A program made the translations under genes and the position numbers. Below are positions 8,484 through 18,064 of a stretch of 64,000 nt of DNA, piece by piece; within the stretch, counting starts at the first letter, position 1; each line of letters opens with the position of its first letter. This DNA comes from Acidobacteriaceae bacterium. Lineage in GTDB: Bacteria > Acidobacteriota > Terriglobia > Terriglobales > Acidobacteriaceae. The stretch lies in NCBI GenBank assembly GCA_025462885.1, contig JAOAPN010000014.1, positions 62,001 to 126,000 of the forward strand, in the 5' to 3' direction. The notes under the pieces are model-generated. The model saw nothing but the letters and a program-made list of their open reading frames with translations. It searched no databases and had not been told where the DNA came from.

Positions 8484-9532
8484 GCGCCAATCGAACGAGG
8501 CGAATCGGAGCTTCGAGTACGCCAGAAATCGATCAGGGTCGCGGCCAGGGTGAACGTAACAGGGCCGAGGATGATCCCGGCGATTCCAAACAGAGTGATG
8601 CCGCCGAGGATTGAGATCAGAATCGTCACGGTATGGGCGCGGAGACGCGTCCCAACGAGAATCGGGTAGAGGAAGTTGTCGATCAAGGAGACGATGACTC
8701 CGCCCCATAAAGCCAGGATCGCGGCCTTGCCCCAGTGTCCGGACAGGCCGAGATAGACGGCGATCGGACCCCACACCAGGAAGGCCCCGAACGCCGGCAC
8801 CATCGCCATAATCGCGGTCGTGAAGGCCCACAGGATTGGCCCGGGAACCCCGAGGAGCCAGAAGGCAAGTCCGGCCAAAACGCCCTGAATGGCAGCGATG
8901 GCGAGTCGTCCCAGTGCGGTCGCGTAGACCGTGTCATCCAGACGGTGCAGCAGCTCCGTGCGTTCGTCGTCGCGAAGAGGCAGGAGCGAGCGCAGGAACC
9001 TGAGAGCCAGCGCGCGGTCCCGGAACAGGAAGAAGAGAATGAAAAGCATCACCACACTCTGCGTGATCACCCGTGCCGAACCGCCGAGGATGCTGGCAAG
9101 ATGGCTCCCAACGTAGGCCGCCGTCGTACGCGCGGCATTGTTGAGATCGATGGAGTCGGTAAACGTCCTGACCTTTTCCGCAATCGCAGGATGCCGTCCG
9201 ATAAAGTCGTTGACCTTCTGTTGGTTCGCGTCATCACGAAAGGCCGCTACAGCAGCGATCGCCTGCTGGGTCAGGTCCTGCGCGAGAAAGAAGGCAGGAA
9301 TGATAACTGCAAGGACGACAGCAAGCAGTGCAACGGCAGCGCACAGCGAGGGATTGCGGATCTTCGTGGCGAGCCAGTCGTAAGGACGCTGCGTGACAAC
9401 GGCGAGAACAGCCGCTCCGAGCAGAGCGGCGAAGAAGGGCTGCAGGATCAGCGCGCAGAGGACGAGAACGCCAAAGGTGAAGAGGAAGAGCGTGATCTGC
9501 TGCCAGTTTGTCTCGCGCTGTGTCTCTGGCAT
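8480..9532 (-). CDS. AI-2E-family transporter (PerM/TqsA type)
   Basis: A 350-residue inner-membrane protein with paired N-terminal helices (ITLFLFTFGVLVLCALILQPFFAALLGAAVLAVV), a soluble middle segment and several C-terminal helices, the usual pattern of the AI-2E/UPF0118 family. The conserved GVPGPILWAF and PxxGAFLVWGP stretches are present. Characterised relatives export autoinducer-2 or act as Na+/H+ antiporters, so the substrate is not assigned. The start at 9532 begins MPETQRETNWQ. The stop TAG shares bases with the TAA of the convergent M28 peptidase. Confidence 0.88.
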   Translation of the reverse strand: MPETQRETNWQQITLFLFTFGVLVLCALILQPFFAALLGAAVLAVVTQRPYDWLATKIRNPSLCAAVALLAVVLAVIIPAFFLAQDLTQQAIAAVAAFRDDANQQKVNDFIGRHPAIAEKVRTFTDSIDLNNAARTTAAYVGSHLASILGGSARVITQSVVMLFILFFLFRDRALALRFLRSLLPLRDDERTELLHRLDDTVYATALGRLAIAAIQGVLAGLAFWLLGVPGPILWAFTTAIMAMVPAFGAFLVWGPIAVYLGLSGHWGKAAILALWGGVIVSLIDNFLYPILVGTRLRAHTVTILISILGGITLFGIAGIILGPVTFTLAATLIDFWRTRSSDSPRSIGA

Positions 9533-9639
9533 CTTGATTCAATCCCTCCCTGGGATACTGTCTTGCAATAGTTTAGATGGCACAAGTGATGGAAAGAACG
9601 TATAGCAACTCAAAGGCGAACGAACCGGCTCACGAGTAT

Positions 9640-9726
9640 GGAAGGGCACGGCTTCAGGTGTGCCGAAAGAAGCACTCTTCTATATTTTGTTCTTTTGCCG
9701 GTTCGCGATTAGCGAACCGGCAAAAG
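9640..9726. repeat. Dispersed repeat family A, partial copy 2
   Basis: Left half of the family A element only: GGAAGGGCACGGCTTC, then GTGCCGAAAGAAG, ending in a perfect 15-bp stem (9692-9706 with 9712-9726, loop GATTA) of the CTTTTGCCGGTTCGC type. The right half and terminal repeat are missing. The stem ends two bases after the stop of the GH130 gene on the minus strand, so it may serve as that gene's 3' end, although no T-run follows. Confidence 0.7.
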
Positions 9727-9727
9727 C

Positions 9728-10840
9728 TTAGTGGGATTTAACCATCCCAACCGCCGAGTCTGCGCAGCCGTAGTACAGAAACCATTGGCTGTGGAAGCGA
9801 ACCAGGCCTTCGGCAAAGGTCGTTCCCGCGATGTACTGGCCGGTCTTTTCGTAGGGCTGCTCGGGCTTGAGGGTGGGAGCGTCGTCGCGGGAGATGAGGT
9901 GGGCTGGGTTGCGAGGATCGAAGAGCGCCTGCCCGGCGGCGTAGGCATTGGCACCCAGCGTTGGATCGCCACGGTCAGGATCGTTCTTACCGTTGTAGAG
10001 CACCACGATTCCATTGCTGGTAAGAACCGGCGGCGGACCAACTTCAGGAAAGCCGCTATCGAAGTGGCCGGGCCGTTTCGTAAGCACCTCAATCGGATTA
10101 CCGTTCGCGTCTTCCACCGGCGTCCAATGGACAAGGTCGGGAGACGTCGCAAGCCGGATCGAAATTTCGCCCCAGTACATCCAGTACGAGCCGTTAATCT
10201 TCGCTGCCACCAGGTGATCGTGTTTGAGTTCCGTGACGATGCCGCCGGACTTGTACTTCAGCGTGTCGTACTTGCCGTTTGCAGCATGCAGAAACGCGGG
10301 CCCATGCTTGGTCCAGTGCTGAAGATCAGGCGAAGTAGCGATGCCAATCGAGTAGCTGACGCGATTCCATTGAGTGTACGTGAGCACATAGCGCTGGTCA
10401 GGATCGGTCTCATCGTCGGATTCGACAATGCGCGGATCTTCCACTCCGCCCGGCCACTCGCGGCTCTGCTGGCTGTCTTTCGCAGGGTAGAAGACAGGCT
10501 CGGCCTGGCGGGTAAACGTGACACCGTCCGTACTGCTTGCAAGGCCCAGCCGAGACGTATGGTTGCCGATCTGCATCGTGCCGCTGTCGTCCTCCGCGCG
10601 ATACAGAACATAAATTTTATTGTCGCGAACAATCGCAGCAGGATTAAAGGTATGAAGCGACTCCCAGTGGACCGGCGTCTTTGCGATAGGGTCGTTGAAG
10701 AGCGACGCCTTCAATGGAGAGATCACGGGGCTGGAGACGGGTCGTGTAAAGGGGCCGAGCTGCCATCGCGGCTTACCGGCGGCAACGCAGGCAGAGATGA
10801 GCACGAGGGTGCAGGCGAGAAGAATTCGGTCGGTTCGCAT
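9728..10840 (-). CDS. Exported GH130-like glycosidase/phosphorylase
   Basis: A 370-residue five-bladed beta-propeller protein with an N-terminal signal or lipoprotein-like segment (LLACTLVLISACVAAG). The GH130 signature region GGVEDPRI is present near residue 130, with repeated blade motifs SPDLQHWT and SPDLVHWT. Characterised GH130 enzymes phosphorolyse or hydrolyse beta-mannosides; the export signal suggests action outside the cytoplasm, which favours hydrolysis. GH43 and GH32-type propellers are alternatives. The LISAC motif would allow lipidation. The stop lies right beside repeat copy 2. Confidence 0.75.
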   Translation of the reverse strand: MRTDRILLACTLVLISACVAAGKPRWQLGPFTRPVSSPVISPLKASLFNDPIAKTPVHWESLHTFNPAAIVRDNKIYVLYRAEDDSGTMQIGNHTSRLGLASSTDGVTFTRQAEPVFYPAKDSQQSREWPGGVEDPRIVESDDETDPDQRYVLTYTQWNRVSYSIGIATSPDLQHWTKHGPAFLHAANGKYDTLKYKSGGIVTELKHDHLVAAKINGSYWMYWGEISIRLATSPDLVHWTPVEDANGNPIEVLTKRPGHFDSGFPEVGPPPVLTSNGIVVLYNGKNDPDRGDPTLGANAYAAGQALFDPRNPAHLISRDDAPTLKPEQPYEKTGQYIAGTTFAEGLVRFHSQWFLYYGCADSAVGMVKSH

Positions 10841-10939
10841 CGCGCTGCCAGTATGCGCCCTTTGCAGCGGCTAGCATAGAGGGAATAGATTGGAAGTATC
10901 CCAAAGTATCCTGACGATTTCTTGAATCAAGGAGCAAGC

Positions 10940-12274
10940 ATGAACACGACCGAGGCTGTGGTGACGACCGTTGCGATGGAGAACCAGTGGATCCCCTTTA
11001 CGCCGAACCGAGACTTCAAGCGCGACCCGCGTCTCTTCGAAGGCGCGAAGGGTAACTATTTCTTCGGTCCCGAGGGTGTGCAGATTCTCGACGGCAGCTC
11101 CGGGCTGTTTACGACGCCCGCCGGCCACGCCCGCCAGGAGATCGCCACTGCAGTCTACGAGCAGGTTCTGGAACTCGACTACACCTCCAGCTTTCTCCGC
11201 TCCCATCCAAAGTCGTTCGCGCTCTGCGAAAAACTAACGGAGCTGCTGCCGGAAGGCTTGAACAAGATCTTCCTGGTCAACTCCGGCTCGGAGGCAGTGG
11301 ATACCGCGATCAAGATCGCCCTGCACTACCACCGTGTGCGCAAAGAAGCGTCCCGCACCATCTTCGTCTCGCGCGAGCGCGCCTACCACGGTGCGAACAT
11401 GACGGGCGTCGCGCTGTCGGGTCTCGTGAACAACCGCCGCGCCTTCGGCCTTCCGATCCTGCCCGTCGTCCACATGCGTCACACCTGGCTGGAGGAGAAC
11501 CGCTTCGTCCCAGGTCAAGGCCAGCACGGTGCTGAACTCGCCGAAGATCTGCTGCGTCTGATCCAGCTTCACGGAGCGGAGAATATCGCTGCCTGCATCG
11601 TAGAGCCGATCGCCGGGTCCACCGGCACACTGGTAGCTCCGGTCGGCTACCTGGAGCGCCTGCGCGAGATCTGCACCGCCCACGGAATTCTGCTGATCTT
11701 CGACGAGGTCATTACAGGCTTCGGCCGCACCGGAATGCCATTCGCAGCGCAGAGCTTCGGCGTAACGCCGGACATCATCACCATGGCCAAGGCGATCACT
11801 AACGGCATCATCCCGATGGGGGCTGTCGCCGTCAACGAAGCGATCCACGACACCATCGTCGGTTCAGGCGCTGAGGGCTCCGTCGAGTTCTTCCACGGCT
11901 ACACCGGCTCGGCCCACCCCGTATCGTGCGCGGCATCGCTGGCTACGCTGGGCATCTACGAGCGGGAGGATCTTTTTGCGCGCGGACGCAAACTCTCGGG
12001 ACGTTTCCTCGAAGGGCTGTTCGGACTGCGCGACGCTCCGGGAATTCTGGACGTGCGCGGCTACGGCATGCTGGGTGGAATCGATATCGATCCCGCCGTC
12101 CTGGGCATGGACGGCTACGGCTTCCAGAAGCTCCTCTACGACATGGGTCTGCACATCAAGTCGACCGGAAACAGCTTGGTCTACGCTCCACCGTTTACCT
12201 TGAGCGAGGAAGAGATCGACCAAGTGATCGGGATCACGCGAGAGGCTTTAGGAGTCGCCAAAGCTAAGGAATAG
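10940..12274 (+). CDS. Class III (omega) aminotransferase
   Basis: PLP-dependent aminotransferase of 444 residues from ATG 10940, which has AAGGAG five bases upstream; an earlier frame start at 10922 lacks a ribosome binding site. The PLP aspartate lies in LIFDEVITGFGR (Asp about 255) and the Schiff-base lysine in TMAKAITNG (Lys about 284). The order GSEAVDTAIK, then DEVITGFGRTG, then GYTGSAHPVSCAAS resembles beta-alanine:pyruvate or omega-amino acid transaminases. The amino donor is not certain; GABA or putrescine would also fit. It stands alone between two unrelated transcription units. Confidence 0.85.
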   Translation: MNTTEAVVTTVAMENQWIPFTPNRDFKRDPRLFEGAKGNYFFGPEGVQILDGSSGLFTTPAGHARQEIATAVYEQVLELDYTSSFLRSHPKSFALCEKLTELLPEGLNKIFLVNSGSEAVDTAIKIALHYHRVRKEASRTIFVSRERAYHGANMTGVALSGLVNNRRAFGLPILPVVHMRHTWLEENRFVPGQGQHGAELAEDLLRLIQLHGAENIAACIVEPIAGSTGTLVAPVGYLERLREICTAHGILLIFDEVITGFGRTGMPFAAQSFGVTPDIITMAKAITNGIIPMGAVAVNEAIHDTIVGSGAEGSVEFFHGYTGSAHPVSCAASLATLGIYEREDLFARGRKLSGRFLEGLFGLRDAPGILDVRGYGMLGGIDIDPAVLGMDGYGFQKLLYDMGLHIKSTGNSLVYAPPFTLSEEEIDQVIGITREALGVAKAKE

Positions 12275-12352
12275 TTCGTTCGCGAATTTGCACCCCAAGT
12301 TAAAGAAAAGGGTGCAAGTTCCCGCTATACTGAGTTCGACCAGAGGTGTGGA

Positions 12353-12604
12353 ATGGCTAGTTCGGTGGCATTGAATGAAGCACAAGCGCATCTCGGGGAC
12401 CTGCTCGACCGCGTTGAACGCGGCGAAGAGATCGTGATTGAACGCGAAGGACATCCGGGGATGAAGTTGGTTCCGGTGGCTACCCAGAATCCCCCGTCCG
12501 CAGGTCGCCGGATTGGTGGCCAAAACCTTCTTGGTATTACATACATCGCACCCGATTTCGACGCGCCGATGACTGACGAAGAGTTGAAGGAATGGGGATA
12601 CTGA
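12353..12604 (+). CDS. Phd/YefM-type antitoxin
   Basis: An 83-residue antitoxin. The N-terminal ALNEAQAHLGDLLDRVERGEEIVIEREG is the Phd/YefM DNA-binding and dimerisation fold. The C-terminal tail, including DFDAPMTDEELKEWGY, is the acidic toxin-neutralising segment seen in antitoxins paired with PIN toxins. The toxin gene follows four bases after the stop. Antitoxins of this type autorepress their operon. The reading frame looks intact. Confidence 0.88.
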   Translation: MASSVALNEAQAHLGDLLDRVERGEEIVIEREGHPGMKLVPVATQNPPSAGRRIGGQNLLGITYIAPDFDAPMTDEELKEWGY

Positions 12605-12608
12605 ACGA

Positions 12609-12968
12609 GTGCGACTGCTATTGGATTCGCACATGGTTTTGTGGTGGGACACCGACTTGGACAAGCTGTCCAAAGTTCAACATGAGGCAATCGGCAATCC
12701 CGACAATCAGGTTTTCGTAAGCTCAGTGACTGGATGGGAGCTGGGTATCAAGCGTGCGGCAGGGAAGCTGGTTTTGTCTGACTCGATCCGAACTCTGATA
12801 AGGCGGTTTGGGTTTATTGAGTTGCCGATCACGGTGGAGCATGGCGAGTCGGCGGCTTCGTTGCCGTTACTCCATAGTGATCCGTTCGACCGCATGCTGG
12901 TAGCGCAAGCGTTGATCGAGGAACTAACGTTGGTGACCGCGGACGCGACCATACGAAATACAGAGTGA
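12609..12968 (+). CDS. VapC-type PIN-domain toxin, C-terminus shifted
   Basis: PIN ribonuclease of 119 residues. All four acidic positions are present: Asp6 (LLDSH), Glu44 (GWELGIK), Asp94 (DPFDRML) and Asp112 (TADATI). Family members normally continue after TIR with about six to ten residues containing a Tyr and a hydrophobic end. Here the protein stops at NTE, but the neighbouring frame from 12956 reads KYRVTCL then stops at 12979, exactly the expected tail. One missing base near 12956-12958 (a run of A) explains this. GTG start four bases after the antitoxin. Activity is uncertain because the core is intact but the tail is replaced. Confidence 0.85.
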   Translation: MRLLLDSHMVLWWDTDLDKLSKVQHEAIGNPDNQVFVSSVTGWELGIKRAAGKLVLSDSIRTLIRRFGFIELPITVEHGESAASLPLLHSDPFDRMLVAQALIEELTLVTADATIRNTE

Positions 12969-13067
12969 CGTGCCTGTAGGATGAGTGGCTTAAGCGACGC
13001 ATTATCGATGGCGTGTCGTTAGAGCGCAGCGCAGACTAAGCGGCGAAGTCCGCTGTCCGGATAAGCC

Positions 13068-13940
13068 CTAAAACCTTCCAAGTCCAAAAGCATCCTTCAG
13101 CAGCAGCGTGAACCACAGCACGGGTGCAGCGAGCAGCAGCGCATCGATCCGGTCCAGAATGCCGCCGTGCCCCGGCAGCATCGTGCCGGAATCTTTTACG
13201 TTCGCACCACGCTTGATGGCGGACTCCAGCAGGTCGCCGACCTGGGCCGCGATATTCAGCACGATCGCCAGCAGGATCGACTGCCAAGCCGGTTCGGTGA
13301 TGTGCAGGATGGTGTTCCCGCGCGCGGAAAGCTGGTCGCTGGCAATCATCACCAACCCGGCAGCCAGCACGGAGCCGATGACAGACGCGATGCTTCCTTC
13401 CCAGGTCTTGTTCGGACTCAGGCGCGGGGCCAGTTTGCGCTTGCCAAAATTCCTGCCGATATACAGCGCAGCAATATCGCCCGCCCACACACAGACCATC
13501 AGGAACACGATCAGCGCAGTGCCATCCTCCTGCTTCCAGAGCAGTGGAATGAGCGTAAGAGGATAGGCGACATAGATCAGTCCGAAGATACCCTTGGCGG
13601 TATCGGGCAGCACGCGGTCGAGCGTGTCGCGATGAGCGCGGAAACCATTCCACGCAAACAGCAGCATCGTAAGCGCACTGAGAAGAGGGAACTGGGCTTC
13701 AAGGGGCCAGTTCGGCAGTGTCGCTACGAAGAGCAGGGCCGTCGCGGAAGCCATCCACCAGAGAGGAATTCTGGTGTTCGGGGAACCGACCGAGCCGCTG
13801 GTCGTCGCAATCTGGAGGTATTCGTAAGCTGCCAACTCGGCCACCACGGCTGAGAAGAGGACGATCATCCAAAGCTTTCCGAAGAAGACCAGGGCAAGGA
13901 CAGCAGCGATCAGCACGATGGCAGTGAGGATACGTTTCAT
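13068..13940 (-). CDS. cdsA: Phosphatidate cytidylyltransferase
   Basis: Integral membrane enzyme of 290 residues that makes CDP-diacylglycerol from phosphatidate and CTP. The CDS signature is complete near the C-terminus: GDLLESAIKRGANVKDSG followed by PGHGGILDRID. About seven to eight hydrophobic segments are visible. The start at ATG 13940 (MKRILTAIVLIAAV) gives the usual N-terminus; a GTG at 13973 in the same frame would add eleven residues. It follows uppS on the same strand with about 110 bp between, the common cdsA-uppS pairing for lipid and envelope synthesis. Confidence 0.93.
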   Translation of the reverse strand: MKRILTAIVLIAAVLALVFFGKLWMIVLFSAVVAELAAYEYLQIATTSGSVGSPNTRIPLWWMASATALLFVATLPNWPLEAQFPLLSALTMLLFAWNGFRAHRDTLDRVLPDTAKGIFGLIYVAYPLTLIPLLWKQEDGTALIVFLMVCVWAGDIAALYIGRNFGKRKLAPRLSPNKTWEGSIASVIGSVLAAGLVMIASDQLSARGNTILHITEPAWQSILLAIVLNIAAQVGDLLESAIKRGANVKDSGTMLPGHGGILDRIDALLLAAPVLWFTLLLKDAFGLGRF

Positions 13941-14053
13941 GAAGGCATAACAAGCATATATCGGTTTATTCACGAGCCAAAGTACGGGCGAGGGATGCCA
14001 GCCTCGGCAGAATGACTTCTACCATGTCATCCAGCTTCAGCGTAGACGGGGAA

Positions 14054-14974
<921 letters not shown>

Positions 14975-15214
14975 GACGCTAGCACACGCAGATGGGGTGT
15001 GCAATGAATGTTGAGTTGCAGCGGAATCCCGGAGGCATTCAGATGCTTTGTTGTTCAGGAGTTACCCCGGAAGGTCGACGTAAGTGCCGGTAAAAAAGGA
15101 GAGGCGGATGCTCCAATCCTGATGGGATCGAGGCATCCGCGCGAGAGGAGGAGCGGCTTGCGGGAAAGCTGGAGCATTCTCCTGTGGGTGTAAACCGAAA
15201 CCGCAGATCTGAAC

Positions 15215-15239
15215 GCCGTTTTTTCCCAAGAAAAACGGC
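15215..15239. terminator. Symmetrical hairpin, possible bidirectional terminator
   Basis: Stem GCCGTTTTT (15215-15223) with AAAAACGGC (15231-15239), loop of seven bases, in the 307-bp gap between uppS and the XRE regulator. The T- and A-runs inside the stem could let it terminate transcripts from the regulator gene on the minus strand. Apart from this the gap shows only an imperfect CGGATGC/GCATCCG pairing at about 15106-15140 and no convincing gene. Confidence 0.4.
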
Positions 15240-15281
15240 ACTCGCAAAGCGTGTCCAGTGCACAGTAACAGGAGAAATGCT

Positions 15282-15815
15282 CTAAGCCGTGCGGCGACGT
15301 CCGGCAGCAAGCTCCCTGACGTGATTCAGGAAGATCGACCGCTGCAGGGCGTCGAGCTGCGAGGTGTAAGCCGCGATCTCGGCGAGGAACGGATCGGTCA
15401 TGAGGACCGCTGTTTCGTCGCGATGGCGGGTCGTGGCGTCGCGGAGCAGGGCAGAGATATCGACCTGCAGAGCCCGCGCGAGGCGGTCCAGAGAAGAAAG
15501 GGTCGGCATTGCCTTGCCATTCTCGATCTTGGAGATGTAGGTGCGTGGAACGTTCATGCGGGCTGCAAGCTGTCGCTGGGACAGATTGCGGACGTGGCGC
15601 AGATCGCGAACGGCAGTAGCGACCTGGAGACCACCTTCCTGCTCGGCCGGCGGGGGGACGAGAGCGAGCGGTGCTGGGGTCGGTGCGGCTTCTTCAACTT
15701 CGAGAGATTTGCGGCAGCGGCGGCAGAGCGCGCTGGCGGTGCGAAACTGCACCAGGCTGCAATTGTCACAACGCAGTACCTCACGTTGTTCGACGGACGC
15801 CATCATGGTTGCCAT
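15282..15815 (-). CDS. XRE-family regulator with zinc ribbon
   Basis: A 177-residue protein. The N-terminal part carries CDNC and CRRC pairs about 15 residues apart, typical of a small zinc ribbon. A proline/alanine linker follows, then an XRE helix-turn-helix (LRHVRNLSQRQLAARMNVPRTYISKIENG, with EN-G recognition-helix end), and a C-terminal helical tail. The HTH closely follows the Cro/C1 pattern. The combination of zinc ribbon plus XRE HTH is uncommon outside a few groups. Start ATG 15815 is tentative (other in-frame ATGs at 15806 and 15803). Target genes are not evident. Confidence 0.8.
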   Translation of the reverse strand: MATMMASVEQREVLRCDNCSLVQFRTASALCRRCRKSLEVEEAAPTPAPLALVPPPAEQEGGLQVATAVRDLRHVRNLSQRQLAARMNVPRTYISKIENGKAMPTLSSLDRLARALQVDISALLRDATTRHRDETAVLMTDPFLAEIAAYTSQLDALQRSIFLNHVRELAAGRRRTA

Positions 15816-16022
15816 AAGTTGTGTGTAGCGAAGGGACCCAGAGCAAGGACCCACGCACGTCCGATAACGGATGTGCGATGTGCCTAGATTGACACCGGGT
15901 AACTACGGAGTCAAGGGGAAACCCGTTGATTATTAGCGAAAGGCCTAAAAAAACCGGAGACGAACCAAAATGGTAACTTGTGGAGACGGTTGTGAAGGCA
16001 TAACGAGGGAGGGTCCTTAGGA

Positions 16023-16631
16023 ATGGTGGATGTGTTTTCTAGAGCGAAAGCGTTGGAGTTGCTGGAGGAGTGGACCAAGGGCGAGAGCCTGAGGAAACAC
16101 GGACTTGCCGTGTCGGTCTGCACCGAGGTGTATGGCCGGTTGGAGGCGGAGCGGCTGGGTTTGAGTGGAGCTGAAGCTGCCAACTTTGTGGGTCTATATG
16201 CCAGCGCGGGGCTGCTGCATGACATGGATTACGAACGGCATCCCTCGTTGGACGAACATCCCTTCGTAGGAGTGGCAGCGCTACGCGAGCTGGGCTGGCC
16301 GGAAACGGTGCTGACTGCGATCCTGGCGCATGCTGACTATTCCGGCGTGGCGCGCGAGAGTCATCTGGAGCGAGCGCTGTTTGCCTGCGACGAACTCGCC
16401 GGCTTTCTAACGGCGTGTGCGCTAGTGAAGCCGAGCCGTTCGATCCGCGAGGTCGAAGTCGCAGGGGTGAAGAAGAAGATGAAGGACAAGGCGTTTGCGC
16501 GGGCGGTGAAGCGCGAGGATATCGTTCTGGGCGCGGAGTTGTTGGGTGTGAGCGTCGAGGAGCATGTGGGGAATTGTCTCAGTGCGATGCAGGCACGGGC
16601 TGAGGAGCTGGGTTTGGCTGGTTCGATCTGA
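16023..16631 (+). CDS. HD-domain phosphohydrolase
   Basis: A 202-residue protein of the HDIG/HD superfamily. Metal-binding positions are visible as His in LRKHGLAV (about 25), the HD pair in GLLHDMDYE (about 65-66), and a following His in DEHPF (about 78), with AILAHADY supplying another His. These enzymes hydrolyse phosphate esters, often of nucleotides, in the cytoplasm; the substrate is unknown. A basic C-terminal helix (VKKKMKDKAFARAVK) is typical of this subgroup. Repeat family B copy 2 lies just downstream. Confidence 0.8.
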   Translation: MVDVFSRAKALELLEEWTKGESLRKHGLAVSVCTEVYGRLEAERLGLSGAEAANFVGLYASAGLLHDMDYERHPSLDEHPFVGVAALRELGWPETVLTAILAHADYSGVARESHLERALFACDELAGFLTACALVKPSRSIREVEVAGVKKKMKDKAFARAVKREDIVLGAELLGVSVEEHVGNCLSAMQARAEELGLAGSI

Positions 16632-16655
16632 GATGAAGCAAAGGTAATTACGAAG

Positions 16656-16714
16656 TGCGCCCTGACGCCGGGCAGGCGCCACTTCGTGGGGTATTGGACG
16701 CTTCGCGTATGGGA
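16656..16714 (+). repeat. Dispersed repeat family B, copy 2
   Basis: Contains CCTGACGCCGGGCAGGCGCC, then ACTTCGTGGGGTATTGGACG and CTTCGCGT, matching copies at 1198-1256 (inverted) and 24758-24821. It lies between the HD hydrolase and the convergent membrane protein gene. Confidence 0.75.
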
Positions 16715-16721
16715 ACCGACT

Positions 16722-17078
16722 CTAGTTGCAGCCGCGCATGAAGGTGAGGTAGACGAGCGAGAGGATCACGGATCCAGCCACCCCGATGGCGAAGAGAGGG
16801 CTGCGACCTGCGGAAGACGAGGCGGACTTCGAGTTTTCCTGCGGGTTGAGGGGGTTGTAGGTAATGGGGAAGCGGGCGTCCTGCTCCAGATAAGTGGGCG
16901 AGGTGAATTCCCCTGTGTAGGCTTTGGCGTGCGCGTAGTAGGTAAAGGAGATCAGGAAGCGGTTGGGGTCGGTGCGGATGCCCAGGGTGAGGGCGTTCTG
17001 ACCACCGAACTCGTACTTGCAGGCGGTGACGCGGGCCTGGGTAGGCTGCCACTCGGGTTTTGGGGTAGGTGGGCTCAT
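16722..17078 (-). CDS. DUF3592-like single-pass membrane protein
   Basis: A 118-residue protein with an N-terminal beta-rich domain (TQARVTACKYEFGG ... FLISFTYYAHAKAYTGEF) and a C-terminal membrane helix (SPLFAIGVAGSVILSLVYLTF). The segment ARFPITYNPLNPQENSKS is the DUF3592-like YxPxxP pattern. The ATG overlaps the nicotinamidase stop in an ATGA arrangement, so the two are translationally coupled. A related protein is encoded at 19229-19666. No function is known; the domain faces one side of the membrane and might bind envelope material. Confidence 0.7.
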   Translation of the reverse strand: MSPPTPKPEWQPTQARVTACKYEFGGQNALTLGIRTDPNRFLISFTYYAHAKAYTGEFTSPTYLEQDARFPITYNPLNPQENSKSASSSAGRSPLFAIGVAGSVILSLVYLTFMRGCN

Positions 17079-17719
17079 GCGATAAGGATCTTGGAGGAGT
17101 GGACGCGGGGGATTCCGGCGGCGGCGAGGGCGTCGTTGGTGTCGGCTACAGAGTGGGGGAGGTTGACGGCTTTGGAGGCGTCTTCGATGACGATGGTTTC
17201 GAAGCCGAGAGCTTTGCCGTCGAGGGCGGAGTAGCGAACGCAGAAGTCGTAGGCGAGGCCGCAGAGGAAGAGGCGGGTGATGCCGCGTTCGCGAAGATAC
17301 CCGGCGAGTCCGGTTGGAGTCGTGTGGTCGTTTTCGAGGAAGGCAGAGTAGGAGTCGATCTCCTGGCGGAAGCCCTTGCGGAGGATGAGTTCGGCCTGCG
17401 GGACGTCGAGGGCGGGGTGGAAGGCTGCGCCGTGGGAGTGCTGGAGGCAGTGATCGGGCCAGAGCACCTGCGGGCCGTAGGGCGCGGCGATCGTCTCGTA
17501 GGGATCTTTCGCGTGGGTGGTGGCGAAGGAGATGTGGCCTGTCGGATGCCAGTCCTGGGTGAGGATGGTGTGGGGCAGGCGAGCTGCGAGAGCGTTGATC
17601 AGCGGGATGATCGTATCGCCCTCCGTGACGGCGAGGGCTCCTCCGGCACGATGCACCGGGGGACAGAAGTCGTTCTGGAGGTCGATGACCAGGAGAGCGT
17701 CGGATTGGGTGAGAGTCAT
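17075..17719 (-). CDS. pncA: Nicotinamidase
   Basis: Cysteine amidohydrolase of 214 residues in the isochorismatase superfamily, converting nicotinamide to nicotinate in NAD salvage. The catalytic triad is visible as Asp13 (VIDLQNDF), Lys114 (LRKGF) and Cys159 (AYDFCV). The metal-binding group of nicotinamidases, Asp55-x-His57-x3-His61 in QDWHPTGHISFA, distinguishes it from other superfamily members. The start at ATG 17719 has GGAG eight bases upstream. It overlaps the downstream DUF3592-like gene by four bases (ATGA). Confidence 0.92.
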   Translation of the reverse strand: MTLTQSDALLVIDLQNDFCPPVHRAGGALAVTEGDTIIPLINALAARLPHTILTQDWHPTGHISFATTHAKDPYETIAAPYGPQVLWPDHCLQHSHGAAFHPALDVPQAELILRKGFRQEIDSYSAFLENDHTTPTGLAGYLRERGITRLFLCGLAYDFCVRYSALDGKALGFETIVIEDASKAVNLPHSVADTNDALAAAGIPRVHSSKILIA

Positions 17720-17862
17720 GCTTCGTTCTCCAATGGCTGGGCACCTCCCCCTGGGGGGGCCTTGGTGTAAGTCGTTTGAATGCTTCAACTTGCGCGGTTC
17801 TGTTCCTCGTAAAATCGTATAAACAAAGGAGTTACGGCTAAATTCGTGTCACAGAACGAGTT

Positions 17863-17892
17863 AGGCCCGGCTGGTCGGCCGGGCCTGCTCTT
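17863..17892 (+). terminator. GC-rich hairpin with T-rich tail
   Basis: A 9-bp perfect stem AGGCCCGGC (17863-17871) and GCCGGGCCT (17878-17886) followed by GCTCTTTCT. No gene on the plus strand leads into it, so it may end a short untranslated RNA or be incidental. The 345-bp gap 17720-18064 holds nothing else I can support; an AAAGGAG at 17825-17831 is too far from any start codon. Confidence 0.4.
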
Positions 17893-18064
17893 TCTGATCG
17901 CTTAGTTCCAGTTTACGGGATGGCACATAACTAAAATGCCACTTTTTCTTATTTTTTATGTGTTGATGGGCGGTGGGTTACTGGGTTTTGATCGGATTGC
18001 GGGGCTTGACAGGTTTCTTATTTCTTAGCTCTCGCGAAGCCGCTCCTGCTGCTGCGCGGATGAT

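Noticed and set aside
17847..17906. 19-codon GTG frame after AAAGGAG near 17825
   Set aside because: Ribosome binding site spacing is about 14 bases and the frame contains the hairpin; not supportable as a gene.
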